DNA from: Fidelibacterota bacterium
Lineage (GTDB): Bacteria; Fidelibacterota; Marinisomatia; SCGC-AAA003-L08; JACNLC01
Direction of reading: 5' to 3'
DNA length: 64,000 nucleotides
Assembly (NCBI GenBank): GCA_013204025.1
Contig: JABMOW010000107.1
Location: forward strand, 62,001 to 126,000
Positions 31,419-42,900 of this stretch are shown piece after piece (position 1 is the first letter of the stretch; the number at the start of each line of letters is the position of its first letter). The position numbers were made by a program, and so were the translations under genes. The notes beneath the pieces were generated by a model. It was not told where the DNA came from and did not search any database. It saw only the letters and a program-made list of their open reading frames with translations.

Positions 31419-32197
31419 TTCAAACCCGCTCGGATATCAGCCATAAATTGAAGGATTTCTGCAAACACGATTTTCTTTTCGGCGGGATGATCCCAGATGT
31501 TATGGGTGGTTTTCTCGTAAGGCGTCATTTGAATGATGTCGGATGAAATACTGTCCCGAACCAATTGGGCATTCTGCACCGGAACCGTTACATCGTTTTT
31601 TGCATACTGGATCAACGCCGGCACTTTAACGCTTTTTAAGTGTTTCCGGATATGCTGTGCCATCTTGTACAATTGGTTCAAGGCTTTCATGGGATATTGA
31701 TGATACCCATAATATTTATATGTCTGGCGAACGGATTTCATATAAAACTGTCGTTTGGACATAAGAGGTAGAAAGTGACTAGCAATGGGATTAATGAATC
31801 GTGTTTTAAAGGGATGATTAAATTCCAAAAGCGGCGCTCCCAACATAATGCCTGTCAATGGAAAGAGCGTCGCAAGATGAAGTGTGAGAATACTGCCCAT
31901 ACTGCCACCCGCTACGAACAATGTGTCACAGTCCGGTAGCATTTCCGCCACGCCCTGCTCCACATGAGACAGCCAGTCTGCATATTTCACGCGGTTACAA
32001 TCCTCGGCAGCGGTGCCATGCCCAGGCAAATTATCCGCAACTACCCGATATCCATGATCTGCAAGATAGTGGGCAAGATCACGAACTTCATACGTGCTGC
32101 TGGTGAATCCATGGATTAGGTAACAACCGTGTCTGCTCTCTGGATTCAGATGATAATTGGTCGTGTCAAACTGTTCTGTGTGTTCGTTTAAAGTCAT
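31415..32197 (-). CDS. Alpha/beta-hydrolase (carboxylesterase / monoacylglycerol-lipase-like)
   Basis: GCYLIHGFTSSTYEVRDLAHYLADHGYRVVADNLPGHG; VAGGSMGS. Confidence 0.85.
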   Translation of the reverse strand: MTLNEHTEQFDTTNYHLNPESRHGCYLIHGFTSSTYEVRDLAHYLADHGYRVVADNLPGHGTAAEDCNRVKYADWLSHVEQGVAEMLPDCDTLFVAGGSMGSILTLHLATLFPLTGIMLGAPLLEFNHPFKTRFINPIASHFLPLMSKRQFYMKSVRQTYKYYGYHQYPMKALNQLYKMAQHIRKHLKSVKVPALIQYAKNDVTVPVQNAQLVRDSISSDIIQMTPYEKTTHNIWDHPAEKKIVFAEILQFMADIRAGLK

Positions 32198-32940
32198 TTA
32201 TTGTGTTGCTCAATTAATTTCAGTGATTTCACTTTTTCCATACCTTCTAGATGATATGATACAAAAGATAAGAGAAATCGGGAGATTCCTTCTGTCAATT
32301 CATCCTGAATATGTAAGTTCCCGACCTGATCGATATGGTATTCATTCATTGTTTGTAAATAGGTCAATTGTTCAGAGTTCAAGCGTATATCTCCGTCACT
32401 CAGACATCTGTGGCAGCAAAGTGCACCGGAAGTACGATCCAGAATACCGTTTTTTATTGGCTCGTTACATCGCCCACACTGATGCAGATTGGGTTTGAAT
32501 CCGGTACGAATCGCCAACTGTAACAGGAAAAACCAGAACAGAGTTCTGCCCGACTCGGTAGTGGCTTCCATTTCAATGATCGTCCGGGTGGCTAACCTAT
32601 ACAGGATTGGATTCGGATCATGTTCATGAGTTGTGTGATCCAGAATATCTGAAACCACCAAAGCGAGAGTCAGTTTATCATAGTCTTCCCGTATCCGCGA
32701 CACAATAGTTTGTGCGCTCACTTCCTTCAGGGTTTGAATTCCACGGCTCTCTTTGTCATAATAGCTTATATCTACAATATTGAGGGGTTCCAATAACGCG
32801 GCCACATTATTTTTCATGCGACGAGCGCCCTTTGCAAGAACTGAAACTTTCCCTCGGTCTTCCGTATAAATTCTTGAGATGAGACTGGTATCACTATAGG
32901 GGAAGGATTTCAAAACCAATGCGCGAGTCTCAATCAGCAT
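32194..32940 (-). CDS. recO: DNA repair protein RecO
   Basis: TRALVLKSFPYSDTSLISRIYTEDRGKVSVLAKGARR; CGRCNEPI...GALCCHRC zinc motif. Confidence 0.92.
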   Translation of the reverse strand: MLIETRALVLKSFPYSDTSLISRIYTEDRGKVSVLAKGARRMKNNVAALLEPLNIVDISYYDKESRGIQTLKEVSAQTIVSRIREDYDKLTLALVVSDILDHTTHEHDPNPILYRLATRTIIEMEATTESGRTLFWFFLLQLAIRTGFKPNLHQCGRCNEPIKNGILDRTSGALCCHRCLSDGDIRLNSEQLTYLQTMNEYHIDQVGNLHIQDELTEGISRFLLSFVSYHLEGMEKVKSLKLIEQHNK

Positions 32941-32982
32941 GGTATATCAACACCCTTTCATCGGTGAAGCAGATTCATGGGA

Positions 32983-34455
32983 TTAATACGCCCGGGCGAA
33001 AATCACCTGATGTTTGGCTTTCTTCCCGGAAAAAATACAGGTCAGTCCTTCTGGATTTTCATCAAAAGGGATCACTCGGATCGTCGCCTTGGTTTCTGCC
33101 TTGATGGTATTTTCAGTTTCCCGAGTGCCGTCCCAACCGCATTTAACAAATCCACCATCTTTAACGATTTTTTTGAACGCATCATACGAGTCAACAGAAT
33201 GAATATTTTGAGCCCTGAACTCAAATGCATGTCGATATAGTGTCGCCTGAATATCATCCAGAACGCCAGGAATTTTCTGTCCTGCTTCGTCAATCCCCAT
33301 GGAAAACTTTTCACTGGTATCCCGCCGGGCGGCAAATACTTGTTTACTCGCCATATCCCGCGGTCCCACTTCGAGACGAAGAGGTACGCCTTTCATTTCC
33401 CATTCGTTGAATTTGTAGCCTGGCGACATTTTTCGACGGTCATCCACGAAAACCCGGACGCCTTTCTGCTCAAGTTCGTCAAGCATGGGACGAAGATAAG
33501 CGTTGATCTGATCGCCATCTTCATCACTTCTAACAATAGGAATGATCACCACTTGGATAGGGGCAACTTTCGGAGGGAGTCTCAACCCATTGTCATCGCC
33601 GTGTGCCATGATAATAGCGCCGATCAGTCGGGTACTCACGCCCCAACTAGAGGCATAGACAAATTCCTCTTGATTGTTTTCATTTTGAAATTTCACATCG
33701 AAAGCTTTGGCAAAATTCTGCCCAAGATAATGGGATGTGCCAGCCTGAAGCGCTTTCTTGTCCCCCATCATGGCTTCGATACAATAGGTGTCCACGGCAC
33801 CGGCAAATTTTTCAGACTCGGATTTTAATCCAGTGATCACCGGGATTGCCAACACGTCTTCGGCCACTTCGCGGTACACTTCCAGCATTTTCAGGGTTTC
33901 TTCGAGAGCCTCATCAGCAGTGGCGTGAGCGGTGTGGCCTTCCTGCCATAAAAATTCACTGGTACGGATAAATAATCGGGTGCGCATTTCCCATCTGACG
34001 ATATTCGCCCATTGGTTTAAAAGCAGAGGCAGATCCCGATAAGAACTGATCCATTTTTTATACATGGACCAAATGATCGTCTCACTGGTTGGGCGAACGA
34101 TAATCTCTTCTTCCAGCTTTGAGTTGGGATCAACTTCCACACCTTTTCCGTCAGCACTGGTGCGCAGACGCGAATGGGTTACCACGGCACATTCTTTGGC
34201 GAATCCTTCTACATGCTCCGCTTCTTTCGACAGAAACGACTTGGGGATAAACAGCGGGAAATATGCATTGCTGTGCCCTGTAGCTTTAAATCGGAAGTCG
34301 AGCGCCTGTTGAACCGCCTCCCATATGCCATAGCCATAGGGTCGGATCACCATAGTGCCCTTTACCGGACCATAGTCCGCAAGTTGGGCTTTGGTAATCA
34401 CATCCGTGTACCATTTATTGTAATCTGTGCTCTTGGGTGTTACGCCTTTTGCCAT
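32983..34455 (-). CDS. proS: Prolyl-tRNA synthetase (archaeal/eukaryal-type, short form)
   Basis: [92 protein letters not shown]. Confidence 0.96.
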   Translation of the reverse strand: MAKGVTPKSTDYNKWYTDVITKAQLADYGPVKGTMVIRPYGYGIWEAVQQALDFRFKATGHSNAYFPLFIPKSFLSKEAEHVEGFAKECAVVTHSRLRTSADGKGVEVDPNSKLEEEIIVRPTSETIIWSMYKKWISSYRDLPLLLNQWANIVRWEMRTRLFIRTSEFLWQEGHTAHATADEALEETLKMLEVYREVAEDVLAIPVITGLKSESEKFAGAVDTYCIEAMMGDKKALQAGTSHYLGQNFAKAFDVKFQNENNQEEFVYASSWGVSTRLIGAIIMAHGDDNGLRLPPKVAPIQVVIIPIVRSDEDGDQINAYLRPMLDELEQKGVRVFVDDRRKMSPGYKFNEWEMKGVPLRLEVGPRDMASKQVFAARRDTSEKFSMGIDEAGQKIPGVLDDIQATLYRHAFEFRAQNIHSVDSYDAFKKIVKDGGFVKCGWDGTRETENTIKAETKATIRVIPFDENPEGLTCIFSGKKAKHQVIFARAY

Positions 34456-34891
34456 GGAAATCCTTTAAATATTAAATAATATGCCAAAATACAGGGGAAA
34501 AATATAGGGAGATTCGTCGGTTGAAATGTTTAAAACCAATGCTGGAATTTAAAAATTAATGGTCAAGATGAATAAACCTGAAAAATTCAAAAACAGATAC
34601 CGTATTCCATCTGCCAGCCTGCCCAATTTGGACGTCTCTACCGTATTGAAAAAATGAAAACCAGGTGTATTGGGTGTAATCATTAATCAATTTAAACGAA
34701 TATGCACCATCCATGCCCGAAAAATCAATTCTGAATTCGCCTGGCAATCACTGTTTTACGATCACATTGTCTGTGATGCACGATCATTGGAAAACAGATG
34801 AAAATTATTTACTAAAATAAATTTGAAAATAAATCTGGTAAATAACATTGAAATTATCTGAAATTATTATACATGATGTATAAAGGGACAG

Positions 34892-35773
34892 ATGCCATAC
34901 ACACTTATTAATAAATCAATTATTTTCGTTTCAACCATGTGCTTCATGAGTTGTTTGATGAACTGCTATTCCAATCAGAAAGTCAGCCCACCCGTTCAAA
35001 TGGTGTTCATCACAGGTGGCACTTTTGAGATGGGGGATATCTGGAATGAAGGTACCAAAAACGAATTACCCGTACACACTGTAACCCTAAATAATTTTGA
35101 GATCAGTGCAACAGGGATCACTAATCAGCAATATGTTGATTATTTAACTGAAGCTTTAGCAAAAGGTGAGATAAAAGCCGACAGTAGTATTGCAACTGGT
35201 CCATGGAATGGTAGTGGCAACTATGTATATTTGAAAATAGATCACTCTCATTGCCTAATATCTTATATGTCAGGGCTCTTTAGTGTTAATGATGGTAAAG
35301 AAAACCATCCCGTGACTTGTGTCAGTTGGTATGGCGCTACCGCTTTTGGTTTCAGGCTTCCAACAGAAGCGGAATGGGAATATGCAGCTCGAGGAATATC
35401 TGCAGGTGAAGACACTATGTGGTCGGGGACAAGTAATGAGAAAGAAATAAGTGAGTATACCTGGCACTTTGGAAATTCGGATGGAGATTTAGAACCAGAA
35501 GAAGTAGCAACAAAATTACCCAATGCAAATGGTTTATATGATATGAGTGGTAATGTTTTGGAGTGGTGTAGTGATTGGTACATGTACAATCCCAGGTACT
35601 ATGAAAGTTCCCCCACATTAAATCCTCGAGGTCCAGAAAGTGGCACCAAGCGAATATCCCGTGGTGGTAATGCATTTTGTAATATCCTCATACAGCGTTG
35701 CTCTTTTCGGTTCGCAACAGAACCGTTTGCAACGACGGGTGGACACGGTATTCGGATAGCCAAGACTCCGTGA
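34892..35773 (+). CDS. Formylglycine-generating-enzyme/SUMF1-family lipoprotein
   Basis: MVFITGGTFEMGDIWNEGTKNELPVHTVTLNNFEIS; HPVTCVSWYGATAFGFRLPTEAEWEYAARG; GLYDMSGNVLEWCSDWY. Confidence 0.88.
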   Translation: MPYTLINKSIIFVSTMCFMSCLMNCYSNQKVSPPVQMVFITGGTFEMGDIWNEGTKNELPVHTVTLNNFEISATGITNQQYVDYLTEALAKGEIKADSSIATGPWNGSGNYVYLKIDHSHCLISYMSGLFSVNDGKENHPVTCVSWYGATAFGFRLPTEAEWEYAARGISAGEDTMWSGTSNEKEISEYTWHFGNSDGDLEPEEVATKLPNANGLYDMSGNVLEWCSDWYMYNPRYYESSPTLNPRGPESGTKRISRGGNAFCNILIQRCSFRFATEPFATTGGHGIRIAKTP

Positions 35774-35887
35774 AATATAGACAATGTTATAATCGCTTAC
35801 AAGTTGAATAATTCATCGATAGATTTTATATAAGTACGATCCTATCCCGATTTTATGACCCCACCCTTTTTTCATTAAATCACACCA

Positions 35888-36922
35888 TCATTTCATAATC
35901 GATTCCAAAACGTCCAAGGTTTTCTGGATATCCCTGGTGTCTACCCCGTAATGAGTTACCATCCGGAATTGTCTGGCGCTTGTTGCCAGAAACCGCACTC
36001 CCATTTTGTCCGATCGAGCAACCACTTTATCAGCAGAAAGTGGTGTATCTGCCAATTCGAAATACACGATATTGGTTTTTACTTTTGAATGATCGACATG
36101 TAACCACGGGATTTGTGCAATCCCTTTTGCCAGTTTTTTAGCATTGTCATGATCGCGTTGGATTTGCGGGACGATATCACCCAAAGCGAAAAGTCCCGCT
36201 GCAGCCAGAACACCCGCCTGCCGCATACCGCCGCCCAGCGCTTTCCGTATTCGGCGAGCCTCGTAAATGAACTCTTTCGTGCCGCAGATGACCGACCCCA
36301 CTGGCGCGGCTAATCCTTTGGACATGCAGAATGAAACGGAATCCACATCTTTCACCAGATCGGATACATCCAGGTCTTGTGCCACGGCAGCATTAAAAAT
36401 ACGAGCGCCATCTACGTGGAGTTTGAGTCTGTGTTCACGTGCAATTTCAGACACAGATGCGATGTATCCCGGCGAGAGTGGTGTACCGGAGCATTTGTTG
36501 TGAGTGTTTTCTAGTGAAATTAACCGGGTCCGAGGAAAATGGTCGTTCTCTACCCGGATGGCTGACCGGATATCCTCAAGGCGAATGGTTCCGTCCTCTT
36601 GATTGGGCAGTGTATGGGGATGGACACCGCCAAATGCAGCGATCCCTCCACCCTCGTAAATGAAGGTATGGGATTTATCACCGAGAATGGCTTCTGTTCC
36701 CCGAGGGCAATGCACCAGTACGGATACCAGATTCGCCATCGTTCCACTGGGTACCAGTAGTGCGGCTTCTTTTCCGAATCGCTCTGCCGCAACAGTTTGT
36801 AATTGGTTTACCGTGGGATCATCGCCAAAGACATCGTCACCCAATTCGGCACGAAGCATAGCCTCTCGCATTGTTGGTGAAGGAAGGGTCACGGTATCGC
36901 TTCGTAAGTCAATTTTTTTCAT
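35888..36922 (-). CDS. ltaE: Low-specificity threonine aldolase
   Basis: KKIDLRSDTVTLPSPTMREAMLRAELGDDVFGDDPTVNQL; start at MKKIDLRSDTVT preferred. Confidence 0.93.
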   Translation of the reverse strand: MKKIDLRSDTVTLPSPTMREAMLRAELGDDVFGDDPTVNQLQTVAAERFGKEAALLVPSGTMANLVSVLVHCPRGTEAILGDKSHTFIYEGGGIAAFGGVHPHTLPNQEDGTIRLEDIRSAIRVENDHFPRTRLISLENTHNKCSGTPLSPGYIASVSEIAREHRLKLHVDGARIFNAAVAQDLDVSDLVKDVDSVSFCMSKGLAAPVGSVICGTKEFIYEARRIRKALGGGMRQAGVLAAAGLFALGDIVPQIQRDHDNAKKLAKGIAQIPWLHVDHSKVKTNIVYFELADTPLSADKVVARSDKMGVRFLATSARQFRMVTHYGVDTRDIQKTLDVLESIMK

Positions 36923-36947
36923 GTGTATTTTTTTTATGTTATTTGGT

Positions 36948-37283
36948 TTATGTGGTAATTGATTCATCATCGGACTCATGCAAAGAGCGCATGTGGGACA
37001 TGGCTGATTCTACATCTGCTATGCGAATAAACCGGCTGAAGCGTGTGAATTCTCTACCTTCAAAAAACAGGATCAACGTGGGGACGCTGAATACCAGATA
37101 CTGACCTGAAATGGCAGAAGATACTTCACAATCAACCGTGAGAAAACGGAATTCAGATTCCGCGGTAAATAGGTTGACGATTTCCGGTTTAATGGATTTG
37201 CAAACGCTACACTCAGTGGTAGACAAGTACACTCCTGTCAATGAATGAGATTTTAATTCATCGTGAAACGCTGGTAAATCCAT
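36948..37283 (-). CDS. Thioredoxin-like protein
   Basis: GVYLSTTECSVCKSIKPEIVNLF; VFSVPTLILFFEGRE. Confidence 0.85.
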   Translation of the reverse strand: MDLPAFHDELKSHSLTGVYLSTTECSVCKSIKPEIVNLFTAESEFRFLTVDCEVSSAISGQYLVFSVPTLILFFEGREFTRFSRFIRIADVESAMSHMRSLHESDDESITT

Positions 37284-37431
37284 GCGGAAAATGTACAGCA
37301 GACAAACCAGATGGGGAAATTGAAATTCGTCTGATAACTACGGGAATCTGTCTGATGAATGCTTCGGTCAAATTTGAAAAACGAAGTATATTTGTGGCAT
37401 GGAAAATTCGGAAAACCCAAAAACACTCATG

Positions 37432-38976
37432 AATCAAAACCTCACTACATTTATCAATGGCAGGATCATCACGCTGGATGAGTCTCGCCCCATCGCCAAA
37501 TCTGTTACAGTATCAGGTGGCAGGATCATCGGTTTGGATGAATCGCCTGTTGGAAAAATTATCGATTTGAATTGCGGGGCGATGATCCCCGGACTCTGCG
37601 ATGCCCACATGCATTTGGCAATTTTTGGCAATTTTTTATCAGAACTGTCATTCATGGGAGTAAACTCTCCTCACATCATCGCCCAAATGGTGGCAGATGA
37701 AGCTGGCGCTAATCCGCCAGGAACTTGGATTTTCGGGCGGGGGTGGGACCAGACTTTTTGGGCATCACCTGAATTCCCCAATACCGAAATTCTGGATGCA
37801 CTAACGCCGGATCACCCTGTCATGCTCACCCGTGTGGACGGTCACGCCGCATGGGTCAACAAATGCGCCCGAAATCTGGCAGGGTATTCATCGGACATGA
37901 CCCTTCCGGACGGGGCTAGAGTGGTAAACGATTGTATCTTCATCGACAAGGCCATGGAAATGATTTGGAAAGTTCTCCCGCCAAAAGATGAACGCCGAAT
38001 TCGCAAATACATTGACCGTGCACTTCCGGAATTGTGGGCACGGGGAATCACCATGGTCCACGACGCTTGGATGGATTCCGAAACACTATCGGTCATTGAA
38101 GCCATGATCGGTGAGGGCCAATTTAAAATGAATTGCTACGGAATGCTTGCAAGCGATGAACCGGATTTATTGGAACGGTTTTTCCTGCAGGGTCCCATTG
38201 TTTCAGACCGTCTGATCATTCGGTCGGTTAAAACATTCATGGACGGTGCATTGGGCAGCCGTGGCGCCGCACTACTGGAACCCTACTCTGACGATCCACA
38301 CAATCGGGGTTTAATTCTTCTTTCTGGGGATGAATTAGAGTCACTGGCGCTGAAATGTCTGGCCGCTGGATTTCAGCTAAACACCCACGCCATTGGTGAC
38401 CGGGCAAATCGGCTGGTGCTGAATCTGTATCATCGTGTTCTGAAAGGGAAGAATCCTCATCGTTGGCGGATCGAACATGCGCAGATGATGGCACCGGATG
38501 ATATTCCAATGTTCGTCGAAAATGACATTATTCCCTCCATGCAGCCGTCTCATTGCACATCAGATATGCGATGGCTGGATCAGCGGATCGGTGATCATCG
38601 CACGGATCGAATTTCCCGGTGGAATAAATTTATCAATGCCGGTTTAAAAGTTGCAGGCGGATCAGATTGTCCCATTGAATCGGGGAATTTATTGCACGAA
38701 ATTTATGCCGCCACCACCCGGCAGAATCACTCCGGTTTTCCTGAATCAGGGTGGCATTCTGCGGAATCTGTAAAACCGATAGATGCTTTGAAAATGTTCA
38801 CCAGCTGGGCGGCGTACAGTGCTTTTGAAGATCATCGGCGGGGGAAGATCACTCCGGGGTATTGTGCTGATTTTACCGTTTTATCACAAGATATTACCAC
38901 CATTCCACCGTCTGAAATTTTGAATACGGAGGTACTGATGACGGTTGTGGGAGGAGAAGTGGTGTATGAAGTGTAA
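37432..38976 (+). CDS. Amidohydrolase (YtcJ-like)
   Basis: MIPGLCDAHMHL; FMDGALGSRGAALLEPYSDDP; NTHAIGDRANRLVLNLY; GSDCPIES. Likely start ATG near 37432. Confidence 0.88.
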   Translation, partial: NQNLTTFINGRIITLDESRPIAKSVTVSGGRIIGLDESPVGKIIDLNCGAMIPGLCDAHMHLAIFGNFLSELSFMGVNSPHIIAQMVADEAGANPPGTWIFGRGWDQTFWASPEFPNTEILDALTPDHPVMLTRVDGHAAWVNKCARNLAGYSSDMTLPDGARVVNDCIFIDKAMEMIWKVLPPKDERRIRKYIDRALPELWARGITMVHDAWMDSETLSVIEAMIGEGQFKMNCYGMLASDEPDLLERFFLQGPIVSDRLIIRSVKTFMDGALGSRGAALLEPYSDDPHNRGLILLSGDELESLALKCLAAGFQLNTHAIGDRANRLVLNLYHRVLKGKNPHRWRIEHAQMMAPDDIPMFVENDIIPSMQPSHCTSDMRWLDQRIGDHRTDRISRWNKFINAGLKVAGGSDCPIESGNLLHEIYAATTRQNHSGFPESGWHSAESVKPIDALKMFTSWAAYSAFEDHRRGKITPGYCADFTVLSQDITTIPPSEILNTEVLMTVVGGEVVYEV

Positions 38977-38980
38977 TTGA

Positions 38981-39769
38981 TTACCCTTCCAATATCATTT
39001 CCACTAAAATCACCAGATCAGCCACGGTCAATTCACCATCATTATCAAGATCACCTACATAAAACTCTAAATCACCGAGCTCGGTGAACAGGATAAAATC
39101 CACCATCAGAACAATATCAATCACGTTGACAGTATCATTCAGATCAAAATCACCCGACATGGGAAGCCAACACGAATAGTTTTCGAATAGTGCTTCGGGA
39201 GAAAAATTATAGGCTTCGGGTTCAGTGCATCCGATAAAGGATTCATCTGCGGGGATCAACTGAAGTTCAGATATAACAGTAATGACTGCGCCAAAGTAAC
39301 CGAAGCCAATTTGGTAAATAGGCATAGCATAATATTCCTGCTGTTCACTTCCTCGATATACCCGGATATGGATCTGATGACCATCAATACTGCCCGGGAA
39401 TTGAACTCCACCAAAGGTGCAATTATCCACAGATTCATCAGCAATTATCGGAAGCTCTTCGCAGCGCCAATTATCCATCCCAACTAGAATTTCGCCGTAT
39501 TGATTTGAACAATCTTCGAAACTGATCAAACCATTTAAATCAAAAATCCCAATCTGGTCGCCCGATTGTAAGGAAGTTATCACATCAGAAAAAACGATTA
39601 GGTTCATACCGCAGCAGCCAAAACCATAATACGTGAAATATTGTTCATATTCACAGGAGCAATCTTCGATGGTCGCATCAGGATTGAAATTATTTGCACC
39701 GTTTTCGGTACAACCCTCAATGTCTTGTGTAAAACTCATTGAGAGTAAAATAAGAATGATAATTATCAT
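38981..39769 (-). CDS. Secreted protein with two 'GCTxxxAxNFxPxA' motifs and C-terminal dockerin-like repeat
   Basis: GCTENGANNFNPDATIEDCSCEY and GCTEPEAYNFSPEALFENYSCW; C-terminus GDFDLNDTVNVIDIVLMVDFIL...GDLDNDGELTVADLVILVEMILEG. Confidence 0.75.
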   Translation of the reverse strand: MIIIILILLSMSFTQDIEGCTENGANNFNPDATIEDCSCEYEQYFTYYGFGCCGMNLIVFSDVITSLQSGDQIGIFDLNGLISFEDCSNQYGEILVGMDNWRCEELPIIADESVDNCTFGGVQFPGSIDGHQIHIRVYRGSEQQEYYAMPIYQIGFGYFGAVITVISELQLIPADESFIGCTEPEAYNFSPEALFENYSCWLPMSGDFDLNDTVNVIDIVLMVDFILFTELGDLEFYVGDLDNDGELTVADLVILVEMILEG

Positions 39770-39917
39770 AATTTCTCCTTTTGAAGTGAATGAAATTATA
39801 TTGGACCGACAATACTATAAAAGTGGAACATGCGAATATTTTACATTCCCGGGAAACCTTATTTCATTCCAACCCGTCTATACCAGTAATTTTGCTTTCC
39901 CGAAAGGTGACTAATAT

Positions 39918-42900
39918 TTGAAATTAACGAAAAAATTATCAGTAAATAACATTACATTTTTCTCACATTGGACAGGAATTCTTCCAATCTGGATCATTCT
40001 GTTGCTGTGTGCAAGTGGCTATTCCGCAGAGGATACACGCCTAAAGATCATCAATGCGGGATCGTTGGAAAAAATGGAAAAGGACGGTGAATCTGTCCAG
40101 CAATTTACCGATGATGTCATCCTTCAGCGGGGGTCCATGACTCTCTATACTGACAAAGCGATTCATTATCCCAAACGCAACGAATACCATCTGCTGGGTT
40201 CTGTCAAGTTGGTAGATGAGCAGGATACGCTCCTTTCAAAAACCATGGTTTTTTACAGTGATAGCAATAGTTATCTCCGGGCGAATGATGATATCTATTA
40301 CCGTCAAGGTGACCAGATTATTACCTGTGACTCTCTGCATTATTGGACTGAAATAGATTCCGGAGTAGCGATGGGTAATGTATTTATGAAAACCGATAGA
40401 GAGACCATGTCCTCTCCAGTGTTCCATTACTGGAAAACTACCGGTTATCGGGGTACCTCTTTTTACACAAATGGCGGCACGGAACTGATTGAGACTGATC
40501 GCCAACTACTGGCTGAATCCATTACTTATGATGATGTGAACCAGGCTATGACCCTCACTTCAAATTGTCATTTGACAGAACCGGATAAAGGGATCAGCGG
40601 TGACGCAATAATGGTCCAATATGCCGATAGCGTGATTCATTCTGTGGAGGTGACGGGGTCCGCCAACGCATATCAGGATCTGCATGCTGCCTTGTATCCA
40701 GAGGATCCGGTTTTACATCAATTTAGAAACAACATGTCCGCGGCTAATATGAGAGCATTTTTCCAGAACGGTAAAATGAGTGAATTGCAGCTCATGGGTA
40801 TGGCGATTACCGAATACAATGTGGTTCGGGATACCCTGTTTAATGGAGTGAATACTGCCAGCGGAGACACAATTTCAGTGAGTTTTAAGAACGAACAGAT
40901 CAACCGATTGCAGGTATTTGGTGGCGGCAGAGGAGTCTTCGAACCCGAGGGCAATAATACCACCATCGATTCCACCATCACATACCAGGCAGAATATATT
41001 GACTACCATGTCAATGAGCAAATCACCTTTTTAGAGACGGATGCCAGCGTAGATTATCAGGGCAGTCAATTGATGGCGGGATATATTAAATCCGACTGGA
41101 ACACGGATATGCTGATAGCAGAATTGAGGGGGGATACGTATCCAACCATCACATCCATCACCGCCGACCCTATGAGCGGCGAGTTCATGGAGTTCAATCT
41201 CACTACCCACCATGGCCGAGTGGTGCTGGGAGAAACCAAATTCAATAGTGGCTATTACTATGGAAAGGAAGTGTATCGGGACGACCCCAATGTCTTCCAC
41301 ATGCAGTCCAGTGGATACACCACCTGTGATCTGGACACGCCTCATTTCTACCTGGGTAGCAGGAAAATGAAAATGGTCACTGGGGATAAAGTTATTGCCA
41401 AACCCATCATCCTGTATATTTACGAACTCCCCATTTTTGCAATTCCACTGGCAGTATTTCCCAACAAGGGTGGGAATCGCCACAGTGGTTGGATCATGCC
41501 CAGTTTTGGTCACCGTACCAGTTCAGGGACCTATTTCCAGGGACTTGGTTATTATTGGGCACCCAACGACTATCTGGATGGAAAACTATTGTTGAATTTC
41601 TATGACGAAAAGGGATTTGATGTGAACGGTATGTTCAGGTATATTAAACGGTACCGTTACAATGGAAACCTAAACACCCAAATTTTCAATACCATCTACT
41701 CCAAAGAGATTGCTGATTTGTTTTCACCAAATGTCAGAAAAGAATGGAAGATTAAGTGGAAACATAACCAAACCATCGATCCCACACAAAAATTGAATAT
41801 CTCTGCAAATTACATGTCAGATAATAATATTAATCAAAATCAGGGTCATGATGTAAATGCTCGATTGAATCAACGATTAATATCTAATGCAAATTATTCA
41901 AAAAGTTGGTCAGGCACTAAAAATAGTATATCAATGAGTATATCAGAGGATTATGACCTTCTGGCAGTAGAAAATCAACCTATAGAAAAGTCCAAATCTG
42001 TCGGTGAAAAATTGATCGAACGGACGCGAGTTGTCCCGGCAATCAGCTTTAATCATGGGCAGTCACAGGTGTTCGGAAACGGTCCAAAGTGGTTTAATTC
42101 CATATACTGGGGAATGTCCAGTTATTTCAAAGCGCAGCAAAACGTTTCACTGGTGGCAGAAACAGATTCTACCTGGTCGGACGGCAGAGATTACGACGTA
42201 AGATACACCACGCGACATAAATTTACGCTCACATCACCTCAAAAATTCCTGGGATGGCTAACCATGAATCCAGTAGTCAATTTTAACGAGGATTGGGTAT
42301 ATAAATACCGTGAAGCTCAATTAGATTCCGATGGTACATTTTTAAAAAATAGTAGTGGTGCTGTCGAATACAATGAGTTGGAAAAATTCCGACCAAGACA
42401 TACTTTCTCGCTCAGTGTATCCGCCAATACCAAGATCTATGGAACATTCCCTGTACGGCTGGGGCGTTTGGATGCGCTACGTCATGTGATGACCCCAACC
42501 ATCGGGTTTTCGTGGCACCCGGATTTTTCTAAAAATATTTTTGGCGCAGATCCGGGATACTTTCAGAAGGATATTAATGGCGAACTGTACGATCGATTTA
42601 ATGGAAGTACGGCGGGTAACACTTCCCGTAACGAGTCAAAGAGTATCAGTTTTTCACTGAACAATGAATTTCAGTACAAATATCTGTTAGGGGAAAACAG
42701 CTACTCAAAGGAAACTTTTCTCACTTGGAATATGTCATCAGGGTATAATGCAACCGCAGACAGTTTGAAGTTCTCCCCAATCAATTCTTCGATCCGGGTA
42801 TTAATCCCGGGAGGTCTTGATATGGACGTTTCCATGAGCCACAACCTGTATAAATTGGTGCCTGATTCAAATGGAATGTTGAGAACCATCGATGAATTTG

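Noticed and set aside
34556-34747. 63-aa minus ORF between proS and the SUMF1-like gene
   Set aside because: Might be a remnant of a beta-rich protein but too short to assign.
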